Source of the DNA: Gambelia wislizenii
Taxonomy: Eukaryota > Chordata > Lepidosauria > Squamata > Crotaphytidae
DNA length: 64,000 bases
Direction: 5' to 3'
NCBI GenBank assembly: GCA_030847615.1
Contig: JAUMIR010000003.1
Span: 285,938,265 to 286,002,264 of the forward strand
The notes under the pieces: generated by a model
The model's input: only the letters and a program-made list of their open reading frames with translations
Told to the model about the DNA's origin: nothing
Database searches by the model: none
Position numbers and translations under genes: made by a program
Part shown: positions 1 through 10,773 of the stretch, piece by piece
Position numbering within the stretch: position 1 is the first letter of the stretch
Layout: each line of letters starts with the position of its first letter

Positions 1-1278
1 TTGTCCCCCTATATTTTAAAGCATGAGTGTCCCACGACAATAACCCTTTTTATCACACGTCACTGTAATAACGAGAAAGAGCAGCCCCAGCATTATCGGA
101 GCATGAATGCTAGCACAGTTTACTTCCGTGTTTGCTGGGGCATGTGATCTTGACAGTTCTTGGGAGAAGACGTGAGTGTGGTTAAAAGACAAAAACACCA
201 AAAATAACAAAGAAGATGAACACACAAGCACTGAAACACACTTTAACATTGTCAAACAACATGGGGAGCTTCATAAAAAGATTCCCCAGTGCCTAGTTTT
301 TGCGTTCTTACCCAGAAGTGTTCTGGCAGGGACTGCCCATTTACGCTGTATTCATGAGAGCAGACTGGGACATGGTTTCAGACACTGGCAATACTACGAA
401 AAAAACACCATTGGTGATTTATTGATGGCTTGGCCCATTAATAAAATAGAACGGCTTATTCATGGCAGTGGAACTCTCACAGAACGACATTGTGTAATAG
501 GGAATCCCTTTTGTGGCATTCTGTCATCATTATCACGCCATATTTGCTACATCTGATAATCTAAATCTCCCGTTTTGATCTCTCATCTAGACTGAACCCA
601 CTGCAATGTTGTTTTCAGTACTTAGAGGTCTAGTTAAAAGTTTTCCCCCCCATTAGTACTTTGTTTGGGCTGTTCTTTGAAACATCATTTTGAAAATAAA
701 TGCTCATGATCACCATGATCCATCCATGAGATGCTTCAGAATACTTGGCAAGTTTGGTCCACTGTGAAGAGTCTTATGGTACCAGTTTGAGAAGGGTACA
801 TTTCATGCTAAGATCTGAAGAAATGATGGTGAGTTCATGCCTTTCCTCATATCCAGCATGCTTTTCCTAGTGGGAAAAAGTTATGTCTGCAATGGAGAGT
901 CAGATTTGTAAACACAGATCCAGATGTGCCAAAATCTTACCCATTTTCAGAAACATTTTAAAGTGTTTTTTATGCTTGTACAAGTATACGTGTGTAGGAC
1001 ATGCTTGGGAGAACCAACAAACTTGCATAGTTTGTGAGGCAGAATCTGCTGTCATATGCCCTTTCACGCTCCACACTTACTGTCTCCTGAAATGTGCTAG
1101 GGTAGGTGTTCCTTCATGAGCCATAGCTCTCTGGTATCTTTCCCACTGTATATCCCCATATATCTATGGTCAACACATATTTTTTTCTTCTCCTAATGGT
1201 ATGCTTACCTGGGAATGCATAGCAGTTCTCTGCTGTGTAAAACACTTATTGACACCAGGTCTCATTAATAGCTATTTG
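1..1278. other. Unrecognised non-coding stretch
   Basis: I see no family-like protein, repeat consensus or tandem array here. The short ORFs (at most about 126 codons) have unrelated compositions and no recognisable motif, so I treat them as chance. It ends where similarity to a LINE reverse transcriptase begins. Confidence 0.5.
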
Positions 1279-2482
1279 TGGTTTACTAATGGAGTGAAGC
1301 AAGGTTGTGTTCTTGCACCAACTTTATTTACAGACTTCTTCAGTATGATGCTCCAAAGGGCTATGGCAGAGCTTGAAAAAGATGATGGCATCTATATACG
1401 TTACCATACTGATGGTAGCTTGTTTAACTTAAACTGTCTGAGGGCTCACACTAAGACTCTAAACTATCTAGTCCGTGAGCTGCTCTTCACTGATGATGCT
1501 GCCCTTGTTGCCCACACAGAAGCAGCTCTGCAGCGCCTAACATCCTGCTTTGCAACAGCTGCAGAGCTGTTTGGGCTGGAAGTCAACCTGAAGAAAACAG
1601 AAGTTCTTTACCAGCCTGCACCACAAGACGAACACCATCATCCCCACATTGCCGTCGGCAAATCAGTGCTCAAGTCCGTTCAGCAGTTCACCTACCTGGG
1701 AAGCATCATCTCCTCAGATGCCAAGATTGACAAAGAGATCGATCACAGATTAGCAAAGGCATATTGTGCATTTGGAAGACTTCACAAAAGAGTCTGGAGC
1801 AATAAACACCTGAGGCAAAGCACAAAAATCAGTGTGTATAGAGCCATTGTACTGTCTATCCTCCTTTATGGTTCTGAAACATGGGTCACCTGTCGCACCA
1901 CCTATGACTCCTCGAATGCTTTCATCAGCGCTGTCTGCGCACAATCCTAAATATACACTGGACTGACTATGTGACGAATGTTGCTGTCCTTGAGCAAGCA
2001 GGGATCACCAGCATTGAGGCCATGATATTGAGAACACAGCTGCGCTGGGCAGGGCACGTTTCTAGGATGGAGGACCATCGCCTCCCAAAAATACTACTCT
2101 ACGGTGAACTCGCCACGGGTCATCATAAGAGGGGCGCTCCAAAAAAGCGATACAAGGACTCCCTGAAACAACATCTCAGGCTCGGCCAAATTGATCACCA
2201 ACACTTGTCCGCCCTGGCCTCATATCGGGAGGCATGGAGATGCACTATCCACAATGCTGCAGCCTTATTTGAGAACTCACGCCGAACAAGTCTTGAAGAG
2301 AAACGACACCGCAGAAAGAATCACAACCCAAAAACATCACCCAAGGAGACCTTCTGCTGTGCTTTCTGCAACCGGACTTGTTTATCTTGGATTGGCCTTT
2401 TTAGTCATCAGCGCGCTTGCAGAAAGCACGGGATGATTCCTTCCTGAATCTTCGTTTGCGAAGAAAAGCCAGAGAGAGAGAG
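1279..2482 (+). mobile_element. CFDP2-like non-LTR LINE, copy 1 (5'-truncated)
   Basis: This is a 5'-truncated LINE carrying the second half of the reverse transcriptase, a long C-terminal region and a 3' end with a short (AG)n tail. It matches four other places in the window (6921-7304, 26806-29055, 39886-40200, 45523-46695), and all share the same 3' end: an AAGAAAAGCCAGAGAGAG-type terminus. Proteins of this type are often auto-annotated as 'craniofacial development protein 2-like' or 'mobile element jockey'. I place it among APE-type LINEs near RTE or Vingi, but cannot fix the clade by eye. The 5' truncation inside the RT domain is typical of target-primed reverse transcription. Confidence 0.88.
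1282..2447 (+). pseudogene. LINE reverse transcriptase and C-terminal zinc-knuckle, broken
   Basis: The reading frame opens at the conserved block NGVKQGCVLAPTLF and continues through the catalytic block, which reads LFTDDAALVAHTE with the two aspartate codons at 1492-1497. Then follow EVNLKKTEVLYQPAP, FTYLGSIISSDA and ILLYGSETW. A one-base loss near 1890-1900 (CGCACCACC, against CGCCACCACC in copies 3 and 5) shifts the frame, and the C-terminal part resumes in another frame from about 1971. That part carries LRWAGHVSRMEDHRLPK, APKKRYKDSLKQHLR and a final Cys-x2-Cys...His-x3-Cys motif (FCCAFC...GLFSHQRAC) at about 2350-2430. The usual A of the FADD box is T here. It is not functional: there is no endonuclease, the 5' RT is missing and the frame is shifted. 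Confidence 0.87.
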
Positions 2483-2555
2483 GATTTACATGTTGTGCGG
2501 CCTTTTCTGTGATATAATCAGTGAAAGAAAGAAACAAGGCATGGTAAATTAAGGT

Positions 2556-3215
2556 GTGAATATTAGTACTAAGGAAGGGAACATAGTTCTGGAAACCAGG
2601 GTGGAAGTCCCTGCTTAGCCATGGAAACCCATGGGGTGACCTTGGGCAAGTCACACTCTCTCAGCCTCTATCAGGATCAGCCCCTGATGTTGCTGTTCCT
2701 GCCATTTTCATTGTTCTCTTGTAACCTTGCTGTTAATTGTATTTTCATTTCTTTGTGCTTGTTAACAAATGTTCTGTGGTAACTGGAGGGGAGTACAACA
2801 TTTGCTAAGGAATGGGAAGATAAGCCTGCAGCTGCAAAATCAGCTTGGGAAAAATGGGGTGGCTGTTTTATGGGAAGAGAAGTAAAAGGGATGATGGTTA
2901 ACCAATACTATTGAAGACCACCAGATTTCATAGATTGTAATATGCTTTTAGGATACAGTATGCCTTCTAAGTTTCAGTTCTGAGCAACAACTTTATACGA
3001 TATGCTTTCTGGATTTTCTGTGCAAATAAAGTTTTCTGATTAACTCTGAAACTGCTGGTCACTGCATTCTGGGAATGCAAGTACATGACAGTCTCAGAGG
3101 GAGGCAAAGGCAAACCTCTCTGAGCCAATCTTGCCAAGACAACTTTGTGATAGGTTTACCTTAGGGTGTCTATAAGCTGGAAATGACTTAAAGGCACAGG
3201 AGAAGGAGGAGCCTA
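2556..3215 (+). mobile_element. tRNA-headed SINE with BovB-like tail, split by a solo LTR
   Basis: The 5' half (about 2556-2668) has a degenerate tRNA-like box B region, then the central block CTTGGGCAAGTCACACTCTC. The 3' half (3096-3215) carries the AGGCAAAGGCAAACC block and the tail TAAGCTGGAAATGACTT. Joined, they match the order seen in the minus-strand copies at 6051, 32417 and 33178. The organisation (tRNA head, conserved centre, BovB-like tail) is that of the squamate Sauria SINE family. Family assignment rests on recall of the consensus. Confidence 0.72.
2669..3090. mobile_element. Probable solo LTR inside a SINE
   Basis: A 422-bp block separates two halves of one SINE. It is flanked by near-identical 5-bp copies, gcctc (2664-2668) and gtctc (3091-3095). 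It starts TATCAGGATCAG and ends ACATGACA, close to the TGTCA...TGACA termini of an LTR with one start mutation. It has an AATAAA signal near 3027 in the last fifth. No internal retroviral or gypsy coding region is present, so it would be a solo LTR from recombination. The Gypsy versus ERV class cannot be decided by eye. Confidence 0.55.
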
Positions 3216-3305
3216 CCCCTATTCTTTCGATGCTATTCATGCCTCTGGTACCAAATTTTCTATTAAAGAAGTAATGCCCAGGAACACATCTACTTCATTG
3301 AGGTA

Positions 3306-3575
3306 CAGTAGGACCCCTGTATCCACTGATACATTATCCACTGATTCAGTTATCCAGAGAGCACAAACAGCACACCTACCATTGAGTATTCCTAGAAAAT
3401 GCCTATTCCTAGAAAAGGCATCCTGTCTAGACATTTCCTAGGTCCTCCAAGGCAACTCTATGGTATTTTAAACCAGAACTCCCATTATTTCCAATGGTTT
3501 CCGCTGTTATCTGTGGTTTTCAGGATCCATGGGCCCCCCTGGAACCAATCCCCCGCAGATACAGAGGTCCTACTG
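3306..3575. mobile_element. Mariner-type MITE (TA target site)
   Basis: A 270-bp element is flanked by TA on both sides (3304-3305 and 3576-3577). The left terminus CAGTAGGACCCCTGTATCC mirrors the right terminus GATACAGAGGTCCTACTG. The interior shows the TCC/GGA-rich TATCCACTGAT...CCCCCGCAGATA pattern typical of Tc1/mariner or Tigger-derived MITEs. No transposase coding sequence is present. Confidence 0.82.
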
Positions 3576-3589
3576 TATACTTTTAGTAT

Positions 3590-3733
3590 GAGAGTTCCTA
3601 GAGGCACTAGAGCTCTCTGGCTAAGAATTTTAAGTACTCTTCCCTAAACAGCAAATCCTAGGATTCTATAGGATCTTGCCAGGGCAGTTAAAGAGGGATG
3701 AAGTGCTATAACTAAGTGGTGTGAAAGGGCCCT
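3590..3733. mobile_element. Right half of a palindromic Harbinger-like MITE
   Basis: This matches the right halves of 15390-15611, 55661-55882 and 56006-56232: GCACTAGAGCTCTCTGG, CTAAACAGCAAATCC, GGGCAGTTAAAG, then the terminus GTGTGAAAGGGCCC. The matching left half is not adjacent, so it is a truncated copy lying directly after a mariner-type MITE. Confidence 0.65.
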
Positions 3734-3968
3734 AGAGGCTAACTTTGTAAGCAAATGTGTTAAATGGAAATATTCCCAATCCACGTGTGATTTGTTGCTA
3801 AATGGAACTAGTTTCCACTAATAGAGATGACTATCACAAAAAAGCTGCTAGTCCATAAAGGGGTGTATGTGTGTATGTGTTCATGCATGTGGGTATTAAA
3901 GTGTAACCTTGAGAAATTAAAAAAAAAAAACAACCCACCACCATTCTCAAACTTTGTAAGAAAATATT

Positions 3969-5135
3969 GGGGTTGTCTATATGGCAAAAATACTCCTCAT
4001 AGAATTTGAGGAGAATACAATTTATGTTAATGAGATCCCACATTAATCTGCCATATTTGGGGGGGGGGCAAAAACTACACAGGAAAAGCCTTTGCAGCTT
4101 TTCCCGTATTTTTAAAAAAGCTTTGTGGGGAATGTGCATTCCCGTTCATTGGGGCAACCAATTCACTTTGGTGCACATTCACAATAAGAACAGAAGTGGA
4201 AAACTGATTTGTCAGATGTGCGCAGGGGGTGGAGCTTGCTAACAAGGCAAGTGCATGAAAACACCATCTTGGATTTTCGTGATAGCGATCATGCTCTCAG
4301 GTGATGAAACAGCCTTTTTTGTCAGATATTGATTGATCTAGGATCTATAATCAATGTGAATTTTATATTGTAAAGACCTGCTGCCAGCAAGGGCTAGTGG
4401 TGAGGGCCTGCAAGGCACAGCTGTTATTGACATTTGTTCAGTGTGAAAAGAACAGAATGTGCGGGAGAAGAGATAGTGTCTATTCTCCTGGGAAAAGGTT
4501 GTACAAACCATGTTTGTGGGAACGAGCAGCTACAAGGCCCATGAGTGTAACATGCGTATGCATTAGCATAACCCTTCGTCCCACCCTGTCTTCTCTCAGT
4601 CTGTACTATTTCTCCTTCCTTTGCAATACTGTTCTGCTCAGAGTGCTGTACTATGTAGTCTCTGTACTTAAGAGTCTCTGACTCACTGTAATTACATCTG
4701 TATTATGTTTGAGTAAAGTTCAGTAGTTTTAGACACAACCAATGTGTCTGAGTGCTCATTTCGTCAGCCTGATGTCTGTTGTGACTGCCAATGGCATTAT
4801 GCACTGCTTCGTCTTCTTCACATGCTCAGAGGGACTAGCCCGTACACTGACATTTTTTCCTATTTATTTAAGCCGAATATTGCACTTCCACACCTTGGAT
4901 AGGCTTAAAAAAAAAAAAAAACTATTCGGCAGCGGCAACTGGTGACAATAAAAACATGAGTAATTCCCTTGTGCCGCCCATCTTGATTTGCAGACATGCC
5001 TGTTTGAACAACCAAGGTGGATAGATTTGCATGCCTGTGATCTTGTCAAAGAAACCATTGATACAAATGAAACCTGCTGCGAATTGACATTAATGTGCAT
5101 CAATCCACATTTCATAGCCTTGTATAGACAAGCCC
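3969..5135. mobile_element. Non-autonomous TIR transposon (family 'TTGTCTATA'), copy A
   Basis: The left end GGGGTTGTCTATATGGC and the right end GCCTTGTATAGACAAGCCC are inverted repeats of each other. The flanking octamers aaaatatt (3961-3968) and aaagtctt (5136-5143) agree at 6 of 8 positions, which suggests an 8-bp target duplication of the hAT kind. The interior is the same as copy B at 6286-7315. An LTR-like block at 4320-4852 interrupts it, so the element itself is about 635 bp. No transposase is visible. Confidence 0.68.
4320..4852. mobile_element. Probable solo LTR inside TIR element copy A
   Basis: This 533-bp block is absent from copy B at the corresponding place. It begins TGTCAG and ends CTGACA, a perfect short inverted repeat with TG...CA ends, and is flanked by TTTTT on both sides. 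The flank is low-complexity, so it is weak evidence for a 5-bp duplication. No internal coding region is present. Confidence 0.6.
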
Positions 5136-5179
5136 AAAGTCTTATGAAAGCAGGGTAGCCAGTCAATATTTTAATAAAA

Positions 5180-5213
5180 GAAGAGAGGGAGGGAGGGAGG
5201 GAGAGAGGGAGGG
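5180..5213. repeat. (GGGA)n purine microsatellite
   Basis: A run of GAGGGAGGGAGG-type units, purine-only on this strand for about 34 bp. Confidence 0.9.
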
Positions 5214-6050
5214 CAGTTTTCAGTCTGCTAATCATATCTCATTCATCTGGTTTACCTGGGCTGGAAGACACTTGTCTTACTGTAAATAATTAAAGTTCTC
5301 ATGATTTTTCTCCATTCCATTTGAAATCATCATTTAGTTAACAAATGCATCGATGGAAATGTTCTTATAATGCTAAAAGATACATTTGACAAATTGCTAT
5401 AATGAGGCAGTATCTCCAAACAAGAAACAAAAATTCTTGAACAGTCCATGGTTTGGGTTTTAAATTGCCTTTGCTCTCCCAAGTGCACCCTGAGAAACTG
5501 AAGAGGTTTTGACTGTGTGTCTACATTGAATTTGTTCAGTTAATTTTAATGGGCAATCATGCATGTTGAAGCAATGAGAAAATCTCTCTTATAAGGTGCA
5601 CCATTTGCCAGAAAGGGATAAGGAATAATTTAAAAATTTACATTAGAATAGTATGTAATGAGAATACCGGACCAAAAGAAGAACAGTGCAAAAGAAAGTA
5701 TATTTCATAAATGTAGTAGAGATCTATTATATATTGTACTGTGTCAAAACCAGGAATTCATGTATTCTATTCTGCCTTAGAGAAATTTCCCCAAAGTTAT
5801 GAGTTATTTTTTACAGCACAGTATTACTTGCAAGGAGAGCTCAGTTTTAGATTCAGTGTATGATATTCTTTCAAGAACAGGTGGTTGAAAAATGAAGATG
5901 ATTCCTGTCTTTTGCCCTCCCTTCTTTAAGCAATTCACTTCTGTGCAAGATCCTGCTACCTATTTACAACACTGCTTTCACTGAATTCCCAGTCTCAAGG
6001 TAGCAAGTCCAGCTAATAGGTTTGACTCAGAAGGCAGGTAGCAGATTCAC
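5214..6050. other. Unrecognised non-coding stretch
   Basis: AT-rich, with no repeat family or coding signature I recognise. Confidence 0.5.
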
Positions 6051-6285
6051 TGTTGTTCTTATTTGCCATCAAGTCAACTTCAACATATAGTGACTCTCAT
6101 GGGGTTTTCTTGGCAGGATTTATTCAGTGGAGTCTTGCTATTGATTTTCCTTGGTTTTTTTCCGGGCTGTGAGGCTGTGTTCTAAAATAGTCTTGCTATT
6201 GCCTTCCTCTCAGGTTGAGAGAGTGTGACTTGCCCAAGAGCACCCAATGGTCTTCCATGTCTGAGCAGGAAAAATTCAGAGGCCT

Positions 6286-7315
6286 GGGTGTCTCTATATA
6301 GTGAAAATACTCCTCATAGAATTCAAGAATACGTTTTGTCCCAATGGAATCCAGCATCATTTCACCATATTCGGAAGGAGGGGGGGGGCAAAAATTTCAA
6401 ATAATCTGCAGGAAAAGCTTTTGTAGCTTTTCCTGACTTTTAAAGAAAACGCCAAAGGAAATGCATATTCCCGCTCATTGGGACAGTTGATTCACATTGC
6501 TGTACTTTCATATAAAAGCAGAAATGGAAAGCTGATTGGTTGGACATATGCAGGGGGCAGAACTTGCAGGCAAGGCAGCACCCAGAACTGCCATGTTGGA
6601 TTTTTGCCACAGTGATCATGCCCTGAGGCAAAAAAACAGCCTTTTCTCTCTTTTTTTCCTGTTAATTTCAGTGGAAGATCACACTTCTGTACCCTGGATT
6701 TGCTTTTTTTAAAAAAATCTGTTCAGCAGCAGTGACTGGTGACGATAAAAATGTGAGTAATTCACTTGTGCCTGCCATCTTGATTCATAGGCATGCCCAT
6801 TTGAACAGCAAATGCGTATGGCTTTGCATGCATGCGATCTTGAAAAAAACCCATGGAAACAAATGAAAGCTGCTGTGAATTGGCATTACTGCACATCAAT
6901 CCACATTTTATTGCCTTGTACGGTGAACTCGCCACGGGTCAGCGTAAGAGGGGCGCTCCAAAAAAGCGATACAAAGACTCCCTGAAACAACATCTCAGGC
7001 TTGGCCAAATTGATCACCAACAGTGGTCCGCCCTGGCCTCACATCGGGAGGCATGGAGACACACTATCCACAATGCTGCAGCCTTATTTGAGAACTCACG
7101 ACGAACAAGTCTTGAAGAGAAACGACAACGCAGAAAGAATCACAACCCAAAAACATCACCCAAGGAGACCTTCTGCTGTGCTTTTTGCAACCGGACTTGT
7201 TTATCTCGGATTGGCCTTTTTAGTCATCAGCGCGCTTGCAGAAAGCGCGGGATGAGTCCTTCCTGAATCTTCGTTTGCGAAGAAAAGCCAGAGAGAGAGA
7301 GAGATAGAGGAGCTC
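6286..7315. mobile_element. TIR transposon (family 'TTGTCTATA'), copy B, split by a LINE
   Basis: It is homologous to copy A throughout: TACTCCTCATAGAATT, a G-run then GCAAAAA, AGCTTTTCC, the CAGCAG...GACTGGTGACGATAAAAA segment, and CAATCCACATTTTATTGCC. It has no counterpart of the LTR in copy A. Its right TIR is split: GCCTTGTA ends at 6920 and TAGAGGAGCTC resumes at 7305. The precise rejoining confirms that the LINE fragment landed inside it. Confidence 0.68.
6921..7304 (+). mobile_element. CFDP2-like LINE, copy 2 (3' fragment)
   Basis: This 5'-truncated copy holds only the last ~110 codons, the 3' end and an (AG)n tail. The frame GELATGQRKRGAPKKRYKD...RRTSLEEKRQRRKNH...FCCAFCNRTC...GLFSHQRACRKRG runs unbroken to the stop at 7264-7266. 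A chance ATG at 6853 in the host element extends this ORF upstream, giving an artificial fusion. The zinc-knuckle cysteines and histidine are all kept. Confidence 0.88.
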
Positions 7316-7358
7316 AAAGTCTAACACTCAGACCACTATACTATGTTCCTTTACCACA

Positions 7359-8474
7359 GATACATACTCTCTAGCAGATTTGTCCACCTCACACATTTAG
7401 CTCTGTATGTACCTGTGGTAAACCAAAACCAAGTCAGGTGACAAGATTAAATTCCTTAAAAGCTAGTAACGATTCTGGTATTCTTTATTCTAGTCCCTAT
7501 TCTGTGGACCCCCTGCCCCTCCAGATTAGGCAAAATCCCCTGCCCCTTCCTATGTGCTTTTCTGTGGTTTGAGAAGGTCCTGACATAAGACTTGTAAAGA
7601 CTTTTTCATCATTTGTAGCAAGTGAAACTAAACAAAGGGATCTTTTCAAAGCTTTGACAGTCAAACTATAGGTTCAAAGAGCCACATTGTCTATTCAATT
7701 AAAGGCCAATTGGCAAGATATTGGGTCAGCTTTGGCAGTGAAGCGAGGATTCACTGTCTTGAAAACAGTTTAAAAAATAAAACCTAAAGTGCCCTTGCCT
7801 TTAGCTTATTTGTCAGACTGTATAGGAAAAGCTCATAGATGCGTGCTTACTAGTAAGGCAGAAACTTCTCTTTAAGGAGAAAAGTGCTTGCCGGAAGATT
7901 GGAGAATTATCTGCAGACTCATGCCTTGAATCACAATAGAATTGAAATTGAGTATGAAAATATGCCAGCATGAAGAGCTCTTGTAAATTCAGTGCTCCAT
8001 GAAAGTAAATGTTTAGTCTCCAAATTAGTCCTTTTAATAGCATGTATATTTACAAAGGTATGTTTTGTAGTAGGTAGGCAGACTATTTTGATCAGTACAG
8101 TGGAAAATAAATGAAATGAAATGGCTGCAATGGTGCTAAATCCTATCATGATTCAATTCCAGAAAACCATATCAGTGGATGGGACTTGTCTTTACACCTT
8201 TAGTTTCCCATAAAGCAAAGCAAACCTTATAAAACACTACTCACAATTTCTCATTACATATTTTTCACAGATACAGTTTATTCAGAACTCCCCCCCCTTT
8301 CCTGGTTAGTATTTTTTAAAAAAATCATTTTTGTCCATTGTTGCATTGCAAAAGCCCACATGATAGCTTTTCGTAAAAGGTGCTATAACTGCAAGTAGAG
8401 TTGTATAAGCACTGACTTTAGCCAGTTTGTCTTCCAAAGTGTTATTACAAATAGTTGTTAGTATTCTCTTCTGA
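7359..8474. other. Unrecognised non-coding stretch
   Basis: No element or gene recognised. It is moderately AT-rich, with no tandem array. Confidence 0.5.
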
Positions 8475-9107
8475 GGCCCATTCACACCACACAATTATAG
8501 CACTATTATTCCACTTTAACTGCCATAGTTCCGTTCCATAAAATCTTGGGGTTTGTAGTTTGGTCAGAAGCACTGGAGCTCTCCATACCCTCCAACATTT
8601 CACAGATTAAACTTGGACATGTGTGCCTGAGCTACATCGGAGCATGGCCAAAAGTGTGTTGCAGAAACAGGATGGCAAATATTATTCATAAGGAAGAACA
8701 TACAAGACTACTTGGAATATCAGCAGAAGGTGAACTGTGTGTGAGGGGTCACCCTTCATTTTTCCACTGTCTTTTTAAAGGCTTGCTGGGGGCTTGAGTT
8801 TGTTTTTGGCCATTTGCTCTCCCTGAGCACATGGTCTGAAAGGTGGGGCTTCTGTTGAGCCACCGACCTGCCTGGGAGAGGAGTTAGCAGTTACTAGCGC
8901 TATGTAACTGCTGCTACAGCCTTTCCAGGTTAATTTTGGAAAATCAGCAGCAAGCGCCTTGCAGAGCACACAGACCTAACATAACAGGGGCATAGGAGTT
9001 CTTCTGAGAAACAAGGCCAACAGGCATTGGGGGAGGGGGAAATACCAGTGGGGTTTTGACAGGGAAGCCCAAAGTTCTCTTTCAGTGACTACTTAAGAAG
9101 ACTGAAT

Positions 9108-10019
9108 ATGCAGAGTGAGGGAGCTGCTGCAGTCACCTCCAGTACCTGTGGAATGTTTGTTCTTGCCAGAGGACGTGGGGAACTATATCTGCAGCAAGTG
9201 CAGGTTGGTTGCCCTGCTGGAAGAGGTCAAGCATCTTGAGGACAGGGTATCTACTCTTCTGAATATTAGGGAGCAAAAGGGTTTCTTGGAAAGAGCAGAG
9301 AAGACCATCCTGGATGCAGAACACACTGGGAAGGTGTCTGTGGAGGAGGCCATTACCCATACACAGGAAATAAACACTTAGAGGAATGTGACACAGAGAA
9401 GTAGAAGGGCCAGGGCTCCTTTGGCCAGTTTGAAGCTACATAATCAATTTGAAGCTCTCTGTCTTTCCAAAGAAGAAGAGGAAGAGCAGCAGTGCCAGGC
9501 CTCAGGGAACATACAGGCAACCTTGGTAGATCCAGCACATGAAGTGTTCTCTGCCAAGACTTGAAGGAGGAGGAGGGTGGTGTTGGTGGTAGGGGATTCC
9601 CTGCTGCGATGAACGGAAGCAGTAGTCTGCAGGCCTGACAAAATGTCTCAGGAGGTATGCTGTCTCCAAGGGGCAAAAATTCAAGATGTAACAGAGAGGC
9701 TGACAAGACTCATCAAGCCTTCTGACCATTATCTCTTCCTTTTGGTCCATGTGGGAACCAATGATACTGCAAGGCATAGCCTCCAGAAGATCACAAGGAA
9801 TTATGAGACTTTGGGTAGGAAGCTGAAGAACCTGGATGCACAGATTGTCATTTTGTCTGTTCTTCCAGTGGAAGGTCTTGGCCATGAAGGGAGAGAGAAG
9901 GAGGTGAACAACTGGCTCTGCAGATGGTGCCACCGGGAACAATTTGGCTTCCTGGAGTATGGGTGCAGTTTCAGGGAGGTGGACTTTTGGCAAGGGATGG
10001 GTAGCACCTCACTTTGCTA
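9108..10019 (+). pseudogene. CR1 ORF1 (zinc-finger, coiled coil, SGNH esterase), broken
   Basis: The probable start is ATG 9108-9110, followed by a Cys-rich segment (STCGMF ... DVGNYICSKC). A frame slip lies between these pieces, and then comes a Leu/Glu-rich stretch likely to form a coiled coil (VALLEEVKHLEDRVSTLL). An SGNH-hydrolase-like domain follows. Block I reads VVLVVGDSLLR and is closed at once by TGA at 9610-9612. The later block HVGTNDTAR is at about 9748-9774. ORF1 of CR1 is thought to act in RNA binding and possibly lipid or membrane interaction. Frame slip plus stop make this copy non-functional. Confidence 0.82.
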
Positions 10020-10460
10020 AGAGTCTAAAGATCTTATTAGGAGGGCTTTAAACTGAGTTGTATGAGGGAGGGAGACAGGCCTCTTGAAGGCAGGAGTTCA
10101 TTGAGTGCTAGAGATAATAGCCCAAATGTTATACAGAGAACAAGGCAAATAACACAGCAACCCAACAATGGGAAGAATAAATAATTTCAAAGGCAGATAG
10201 GGGAAATGGCCCATGGTCTTAGATGTCGCTATACTAATGTGCAGAGCATGGGAAATAAACAGGATGAACTTGAACTCATAGCACAGCAAAACACATATGA
10301 TATAATAGCCATCACTGAAACCTGGTGGGATGAGTCTTATGATTTGAATGTACTAATAGAAGGGTATAACCTATTTCAGAAAAAAAGACCAAACAGGAAG
10401 GGAGGTGGAGTAGCATTATATGTTAAGGATATGTACACCTGTGAACAGATCCATGACTTA

Positions 10461-10773
10461 GGGCTTTTTCAAATGAGGGGGAAAAACCCAGCAGGTTGGG
10501 AGAAGAACAGGGCTGTCGTGCTTACAATGCCCCATTTCAGACGCTGCCATCCTCCTCCCAACCTTACCCCATGCTTTCTCCATGCTGCAGGTGCCGGTTT
10601 TTATTGACAGGCATTTTCTGTCAATAAAAGTGGTACGTTTCTCTGCAGCATGGTGGAAGCATGGGGGAATGTCGGGAGGAGGACAGCAGCATCTGAAACG
10701 TGGCACTGTAAGTGCGACAGCCCCGTTCTTCTCCTGACCTCCTCGGGTTTTTTCCCCCCATTTGAAAAAGTCC
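10461..10773. mobile_element. 313-bp palindromic MITE inside the CR1 endonuclease
   Basis: The left end GGGCTTTTTCAAATGAGGGG mirrors the right end CCCCATTTGAAAAAGTCC. The arms pair along their length (GAGAAGAACAGGGCTGTCG with its complement near 10720-10738) around a centre near 10617, where TTATTGACAG faces CTGTCAATAA. The left flank is tta and the right flank ata, consistent with a mutated 3-bp TTA-type target duplication (Harbinger-like). The CR1 protein order resumes exactly outside it. Confidence 0.78.

Larger units (their letters stand above)
6051..7358 (-). mobile_element. Sauria-type SINE, minus, split by a TIR element
   Basis: The tail and centre lie at 6051-6285 (TTGTTCTTATTTGCCATCAAG, then TTGAGAGAGTGTGACTTGCC and the box B region GAGCAGG...). 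The tRNA-like head follows about 1 kb later at 7316-7358 (AAAGTCTAACACTCAGACC, ACTATACTA). The missing middle is TIR element copy B with a LINE fragment inside it. Read on the minus strand, the head-centre-tail order is correct once the insertion is removed. Confidence 0.72.

Noticed and set aside
176..556. 126-codon plus-strand ORF as a possible gene
   Set aside because: It has no recognisable motif, no splice-consistent context and no repeat-family match. The length is within chance for 64 kb read in six frames.
6853..7266. 137-codon ORF as a fused host-LINE gene
   Set aside because: The first ~20 codons are TIR element sequence, and the rest is the 3' end of a LINE inserted into it. The fusion is accidental.
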